A stretch of DNA of 64,000 bases from Bacillota bacterium (GTDB lineage Bacteria > Bacillota > Clostridia > Oscillospirales > Acutalibacteraceae). The DNA is taken from contig JAEYPT010000001.1 in NCBI GenBank assembly GCA_023410445.1, forward strand, positions 310,001 through 374,000, written 5' to 3'. Under the pieces are notes generated by a model, which was not told the origin of the DNA, did not search any database, and saw only the letters and a program-made list of their open reading frames with translations. The translations under genes were made by a program, and so were the position numbers. This document shows, one piece after another, positions 60,139-64,000 of this stretch; positions within the stretch are counted from its first letter, which is position 1, and the number at the start of each line of letters is the position of its first letter.

Positions 60139-60811
60139 GCCCGTCCCCCAATCGGTAGCCCGTCCCGCGAACGGTCAGAATGATCTGCGGATTTGTGGGA
60201 TCGCTTTCGATTTTCTCCCGCAGGCGTTTAATGTACACAGTCAAGGTGTTGTCGTTGACAAACTCGCCCGCAGCGTCCCACAGTTCGTCAAGCAGTCTGT
60301 TCCTGGTGATAATGCTTTTCGGGTTGGTGATAAACACCAGCAGCAGGCGGTATTCCAGGGCGGAAAGGAAAACCTCGCCGCCGTCTTTTTTTACGACACC
60401 GCTTGCCATATTAATCGAAAGCCCGCCGATTTCAAAAGCAGATGGTGCACGCCCACTTTTTCGTAGGGCGGTTCCGATCCGTGCAATTAATTCACGCGGG
60501 CGGAATGGCTTGGTGATGTAGTCGTCTGCGCCCATGTTCAGCCCGGTCACAACGCTCGCCTCATCGCCGGAAGCGGTCAGAAAGAGCACGGGAATATCCT
60601 GTGTCCGTTTGATTTCCGTACAAACCGTAAAGCCGTTTCCGTCGGGCAAAGAGATATCAATCAGTGCCAGGTCAAATTTATTCCCGGTCAGCGCGTCAAA
60701 AGCCTCACTTCTCGTAGGGGCGTGGGTAACGGTAAATCCCTCCGAGCGGAGCAGAAGCATCAGGTTTTTTGCAATTGCCTTGTCGTCCTCAACCAAAAAA
60801 ATGCGCGGCAT
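60125..60811 (-). CDS. OmpR-family response regulator
   Basis: 228 aa. Receiver with phospho-acceptor Asp51 (ALIDISLPDG), Lys in FLTASGDE-to-YITKPFRP, and winged-helix DNA-binding domain (about 125-225; NDNTLTVYIKRLREKIE). ATG overlaps the BlaI stop (TGATG). Confidence 0.95.
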   Translation of the reverse strand: MPRIFLVEDDKAIAKNLMLLLRSEGFTVTHAPTRSEAFDALTGNKFDLALIDISLPDGNGFTVCTEIKRTQDIPVLFLTASGDEASVVTGLNMGADDYITKPFRPRELIARIGTALRKSGRAPSAFEIGGLSINMASGVVKKDGGEVFLSALEYRLLLVFITNPKSIITRNRLLDELWDAAGEFVNDNTLTVYIKRLREKIESDPTNPQIILTVRGTGYRLGDGHAAE

Positions 60812-61182
60812 CAGTCAGCCCTCCGTGTTCTGATCCATTCCTGCAAGACGTATAAATCTTCGTTGGTCAATTCCTTATCCCGGTCCAGCGCAGACAGCAG
60901 ACTGGTTAAGGAATTTTCATGGTATTGCCTCATGAAAGTAACAGTTTCCAATTGGAGGTACTCTCCCTTTGAAACGAGGGGATAATACTGTCTCTCCTTA
61001 CTTTTCTTTTCCGAGCGTAAGAATTCCTTTTTCACCAACCTGCTCAGCAGTGTGACAACCGACTGGATGGACCAGCTTTTTTCTTCCGCCCAATACCCCA
61101 GTACCATTGATGAGGTCACCGGTGGCTCATAGGCCCAGACCGCTTTCATCACCTGAAACTCTGCTTCGGAAAGCCTTTTCAT
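60811..61182 (-). CDS. BlaI/MecI-family repressor
   Basis: 123 aa. Winged HTH MKRLSEAEFQVMKAVW ... SIQSVVTLLSRLVKKEFLRS, and the YLQLETVTFMRQYHENSLTSLL dimer region. BlaI proteins are normally inactivated by a BlaR1-type protease; none is encoded here. ATG 61182 with AAGGATG. It opens the two-component/ABC operon. Confidence 0.92.
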   Translation of the reverse strand: MKRLSEAEFQVMKAVWAYEPPVTSSMVLGYWAEEKSWSIQSVVTLLSRLVKKEFLRSEKKSKERQYYPLVSKGEYLQLETVTFMRQYHENSLTSLLSALDRDKELTNEDLYVLQEWIRTRRAD

Positions 61183-61198
61183 CAAATCATCCTTCTAT

Positions 61199-61214
61199 TA
61201 ATACAAGCGTATTA
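61199..61214 (-). promoter_or_regulatory. Candidate operator of the BlaI-headed operon
   Basis: Perfect inverted repeat TAATAC-N4-GTATTA just downstream of the predicted start of transcription. Confidence 0.55.
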
Positions 61215-61224
61215 GATTGATTGC

Positions 61225-61253
61225 ATCATACGTCTGTCTGAAACCGTTGTCAA
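61225..61253 (-). promoter_or_regulatory. Promoter of the BlaI-headed operon
   Basis: Minus strand TTGACA (61253-61248), 17-nt spacer, TATGAT (61230-61225). Confidence 0.75.
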
Positions 61254-61298
61254 TAGCGGGGCGATGAACCCTAATTGCCATTCTTCTGGAGAAAAAGA

Positions 61299-61328
61299 TT
61301 GACAACCGTAAAAAAATTCTATTATAAT
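61299..61328 (+). promoter_or_regulatory. Promoter of the ROK regulator
   Basis: TTGACA (61299-61304), 18-nt spacer, TATAAT (61323-61328). Confidence 0.75.
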
Positions 61329-61337
61329 ATATAAAAT

Positions 61338-61351
61338 ACTTTTGCAAAAGT
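61338..61351 (+). promoter_or_regulatory. Candidate ROK autoregulatory operator
   Basis: Perfect 14-bp palindrome ACTTTTGCAAAAGT at the start of transcription. Confidence 0.6.
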
Positions 61352-61373
61352 AACATAAATGTGGTGAACAGTT

Positions 61374-62510
61374 ATGAAGGAATTAGAAGTGCCCGTAACC
61401 GAGAGGCGAAGGCTGACCAGAAACAGCATCTACAATTTCATCTATGAATCCGCGTCCCCTCCGTCTAAGCATGAAATCGCGCAGAAACTGGGGCTGAGTC
61501 TGCCGACCGTGCACCAGAATATCACGGAGCTGTTAAACGCGGGGCTTATTCAGGTGGGAAAGATGCAGGAGTCGACGGGCGGCAGGCGGCCGATCGGCTA
61601 TTCCATCGTCAGCAACATCAAATTTGCGGTGGGAATTTCCATCACGACGGATCAGATCCATTTTTTGGCCTCTGATCTGAAGCAAAGCGAACTCGCCTAT
61701 AAAAAGAATGAGATCGATTCCCTGAAGAGGGACGAAATCGGTGCGCAGGTTGCAAGGGACCTGGAGACCTTTTTGAATGAAAATAGGCTGGACCGCAGCC
61801 GGATGCTGGGCGTGGGCATCACGCTGCCGGCTGTTCTCGACGAGGACAAGGACGAGGTTAAGCTTTCGCCGACCATGCAGATGCGCAACATCAGCCTGAG
61901 TACCATCCGGAAGCCGATTCCTTATACAACCTATATCGAAAATGACGGCACCAGTGGCGGCTTCGCGGAGTGGTTCGGGTCGCGCAACACGGTGAGCAGC
62001 AATATCGCCTACCTTTATCTGGAGAACGGCGTCGGCGGCGCGGTGTTCATCAACGGTGCCCAATATTACGGAAAAAACAAAAGAAGCGGTGAATTCGGCC
62101 ACATGTGCGTGGAGCCGGGCGGGCTGCTTTGCAGCTGCGGGAAACGGGGATGTCTGGAAGCTTACTGTTCCGCCCTTCGCATCAGCGCAAAAATCGGCAT
62201 TTCCATTGAGGAGTTTTTTGACGGGCTCAAACAGGGGAATCGAGAATACCGGCTCCTTTGGGAAGACCTTCTGGAACATTTGGCGATCGGGATTAACAAC
62301 ATTCACATGGCGCTGGACTGTGACGTCGTTCTGGGCGGATTCCTGTCCCAGTACCTGGAGCCCTATATGCCGGAGCTGAAACGCAAGGTGGCGCAAAAGG
62401 ATACCTTTGATGAGAGCTCGGAATACCTCAGACTTGGTCGATATCCGCGAAAAGCAAACATGATGGGCGTTGCCTGGTACTATATTAAGAAATATATCGA
62501 AAGTGTCTGA
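61374..62510 (+). CDS. ROK-family transcriptional regulator (XylR/NagC-like)
   Basis: 378 aa. N-terminal winged HTH (SKHEIAQKLGLSLPTVHQNI) and a ROK sugar-binding domain with the zinc motif CSCGKRGCLEA (about residue 253) and GVGGAVFINGAQYYGKNKRS. It should respond to a sugar and control the binding-protein operon 380 nt downstream. Kinase Asp is not preserved in the usual context, consistent with a regulator. Confidence 0.93.
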   Translation: MKELEVPVTERRRLTRNSIYNFIYESASPPSKHEIAQKLGLSLPTVHQNITELLNAGLIQVGKMQESTGGRRPIGYSIVSNIKFAVGISITTDQIHFLASDLKQSELAYKKNEIDSLKRDEIGAQVARDLETFLNENRLDRSRMLGVGITLPAVLDEDKDEVKLSPTMQMRNISLSTIRKPIPYTTYIENDGTSGGFAEWFGSRNTVSSNIAYLYLENGVGGAVFINGAQYYGKNKRSGEFGHMCVEPGGLLCSCGKRGCLEAYCSALRISAKIGISIEEFFDGLKQGNREYRLLWEDLLEHLAIGINNIHMALDCDVVLGGFLSQYLEPYMPELKRKVAQKDTFDESSEYLRLGRYPRKANMMGVAWYYIKKYIESV

Positions 62511-62585
62511 TTTGTATTTGTTCCTAAATTGGCATTTTATTTATTGGGAATAATGACTAAAAATAGAAAACTGCACAGAAATATA

Positions 62586-62614
62586 TTGACTTTACTGCCT
62601 ATTCGTTATATGAT
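62586..62614 (+). promoter_or_regulatory. Promoter of the sugar ABC operon
   Basis: TTGACT (62586-62591), 17-nt spacer, TATGAT (62609-62614). The leader is about 270 nt; I find no coding sequence or known riboswitch in it. Confidence 0.7.
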
Positions 62615-62887
62615 TTAGACACTTAAATAAATATCATTTATAAAAGTTCAGTTGTTTACTAAATTTGGAAAATCCTCGGTTGTTCCTTCCGGGAACGCCG
62701 TGTGATGAGCGATTTCTTTGTTCCTTTATTTTCGCTTGATTTTTCTTTCGTTTGTGCGTACTTGTTCCTGGTCTCTGTGACACACAGCCGAAGGGAAATC
62801 TGATAGATTCAGAACCCAGACGAGGCATCTTGTCTCTCCGGGCTTTGCAATCAATTACACAGGAAAACTGTAAGGAGGAAAGTATTG

Positions 62888-64000
62888 ATGAGAAAACTAA
62901 TTGCAGCTGTATTGGCCTGTATGATGACGGTATCCATGGTGGCCTGCAGCAACGGATCCACTGGGGGTCAAAGTTCGGCGGCGGCAGCGCCTGCAAGTTC
63001 TGAGGCCGCGGCAAGTGCGGCAGCACCGGCATCGTCTGCGGCATCTACGGCAGCAGCCAGCGGAAAGAAAGTCGGTATTTCCATGCCGACAAAATCCCTG
63101 GAACGTTGGAACCGCGATGGTTCTTACCTGCAGGATCAGTTCAAGAACAAGGGCTGCAGCGTAGAACTTACCTATTCCGACAATAAGATCGACCAGCAGG
63201 TAAAGGATATTGAGAACCTGATTGCCGACAAGGTGGACCTCCTTGTTGTGGCAGCCATCGACGGCGATTCCCTTTCCAATGTTCTGAATACCGCCAAGAG
63301 TGCGAATATCCCGGTTATTTCTTACGACCGTCTGATCATGAACACCGACGCGATCAGCTATTATGTGTCGTTCGATAACTTCAAGGTTGGTCAGTTGCAG
63401 GGCCAGTTCGTTGCTGACAAACTGAACCTGAAGTCGGCTGATAAGTCCAAGCCCTACAACATCGAATTCACCGCGGGCGATCCTGCCGATAACAATGCGA
63501 CCTTCTTCTTCAACGGTGCTATGGATGTGCTGAAGCCGTACATAGACAACGGCGTCCTGAAGATTCCTTCGGGCCAGAAGACATTCCAGCAGGTTGCAAC
63601 GAAGGATTGGGATACCAAGAACGCAATGAACCGTATGCAGAACATTCTGGGCTCCTTCTATTCCAATGGCAAGACTTCGCTGGATGTTGCTCTTTGCTCC
63701 AACGACTCCACTGCATTGGGCGTAACCCAGGCAATCGGTTCCGACTATAAGGGCACCAACACCCCGATCATCACCGGCCAGGACGGCGACGAAGCGAACC
63801 TTGCAAATATCATTGACGGCAAACAGTCCATGACGGTTTACAAGGCTGTTGCGAACGAAGCAGTTGCCACGCTTGACATCGGTATGGCTATGCTGGGCGG
63901 CCAGAAGCCGGACGAAGGCATCATCAAGTCTGCTGGCTGGAAATTTGACTGCTCCTATGATACGAAGTCCTACAACAACAAAAAAGGCATTGTTCCTTCC
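62888..64000 (+). CDS. Sugar ABC transporter, substrate-binding lipoprotein (partial)
   Basis: 371 codons to the window edge, no stop. Signal peptide with lipobox MVACS (Cys about residue 20), an Ala/Ser linker, and a ChvE/XylF-like periplasmic-binding fold (KKVGISMPTKSLERWNRDGS, DLLVVAAIDGDSLSNVLNTA, PVISYDRLI, ITGQDGDEANLANIIDGKQS). AAGGAGG 9 nt before ATG 62888. With the ROK gene upstream the substrate is probably xylose or a related sugar. Confidence 0.95.
   Translation, partial: MRKLIAAVLACMMTVSMVACSNGSTGGQSSAAAAPASSEAAASAAAPASSAASTAAASGKKVGISMPTKSLERWNRDGSYLQDQFKNKGCSVELTYSDNKIDQQVKDIENLIADKVDLLVVAAIDGDSLSNVLNTAKSANIPVISYDRLIMNTDAISYYVSFDNFKVGQLQGQFVADKLNLKSADKSKPYNIEFTAGDPADNNATFFFNGAMDVLKPYIDNGVLKIPSGQKTFQQVATKDWDTKNAMNRMQNILGSFYSNGKTSLDVALCSNDSTALGVTQAIGSDYKGTNTPIITGQDGDEANLANIIDGKQSMTVYKAVANEAVATLDIGMAMLGGQKPDEGIIKSAGWKFDCSYDTKSYNNKKGIVPS

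Noticed and set aside
61533..62396. 287-codon frame opposite the ROK regulator
   Set aside because: Antisense shadow; composition only.
1..64000. CRISPR arrays, insertion sequences, rRNA genes
   Set aside because: No regularly spaced direct repeats, transposase genes or rRNA-like sequence were seen.

Overview
The window looks like a chromosome segment of a low-to-mid GC Gram-positive anaerobe, most likely a Clostridia/Oscillospiraceae-type organism. The reasons are strong AGGAGG ribosome sites, frequent TTG/GTG starts, the kinds of transport and regulatory genes present, and a siphovirus-type prophage of the sort common in gut and fermentative Firmicutes. I cannot name the species.

Layout. 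1-12.1 kb is host chromosome: a cold-shock gene with a structured leader, a proline-rich small protein, a polar amino-acid ABC transporter (binding lipoprotein, permease, ATPase), an Xaa-Pro aminopeptidase, citrate synthase with a MarR regulator, a DtxR/MntR-type regulator with a zinc-ribbon/CFI-box protein, a Cache-GGDEF-EAL protein, a small CmpB-like membrane protein and two tRNA-Ser genes. 12.142-52.408 kb is an integrated prophage of about 40.3 kb, bounded by a 61-bp exact direct repeat that is the 3' part of tRNA-Ser(GCT). 52.4-64 kb is host again: ferritin, an NRAMP transporter and a ferritin-like/VIT1 transporter (iron/manganese handling); a BlaI-type repressor, two-component system and FtsX-type ABC exporter in one leftward operon; then a ROK regulator and the start of a sugar ABC-transporter binding protein that runs off the window.

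Prophage. From left: integrase with flanking arm-type repeats, XRE gene, CI-like repressor and divergent early promoter with palindromic operators, small early genes, two leftward accessory units with their own promoters (15.5-15.9 and 16.4-17.1 kb), a C5-cytosine methyltransferase with a 255-codon frame nested inside it, a HUH-type replication initiator, a frameshifted adenine/cytosine-N4 methyltransferase, DUF4406, VRR-NUC, ParA/ParB with a 21-bp palindrome, an ArpU-like late regulator, a displaced LamG protein, a leftward island of three toxin-antitoxin-like operons (27.9-29.9 kb), HNH/TerS/TerL/portal/ClpP protease/HK97 capsid, head-tail joining genes, tail tube, gpG/gpGT with a C CCA AAC slippery site, tape measure, Dit, Tal, a secreted accessory protein with its own promoter, baseplate/fibre genes, lysis genes (NlpC/P60-like lysin, XhlA-like and LLH-type holins), a secreted FN3 protein and a last small gene.

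The strongest candidate for something undescribed is the 28.6-29.9 kb island. Two three-gene units, each a 35-48 aa single-membrane-span basic peptide, a 53-58 aa two-span peptide and a small DNA-binding protein (XRE in one, ribbon-helix-helix-like in the other), sit beside hicAB. All three operons use one promoter chassis (TTGAC(T/A), 17-nt spacer, TATAATATAAT) whose spacer carries a different inverted repeat in each. Second is the nested frame in the cytosine methyltransferase, which has its own ATG and good ribosome site.
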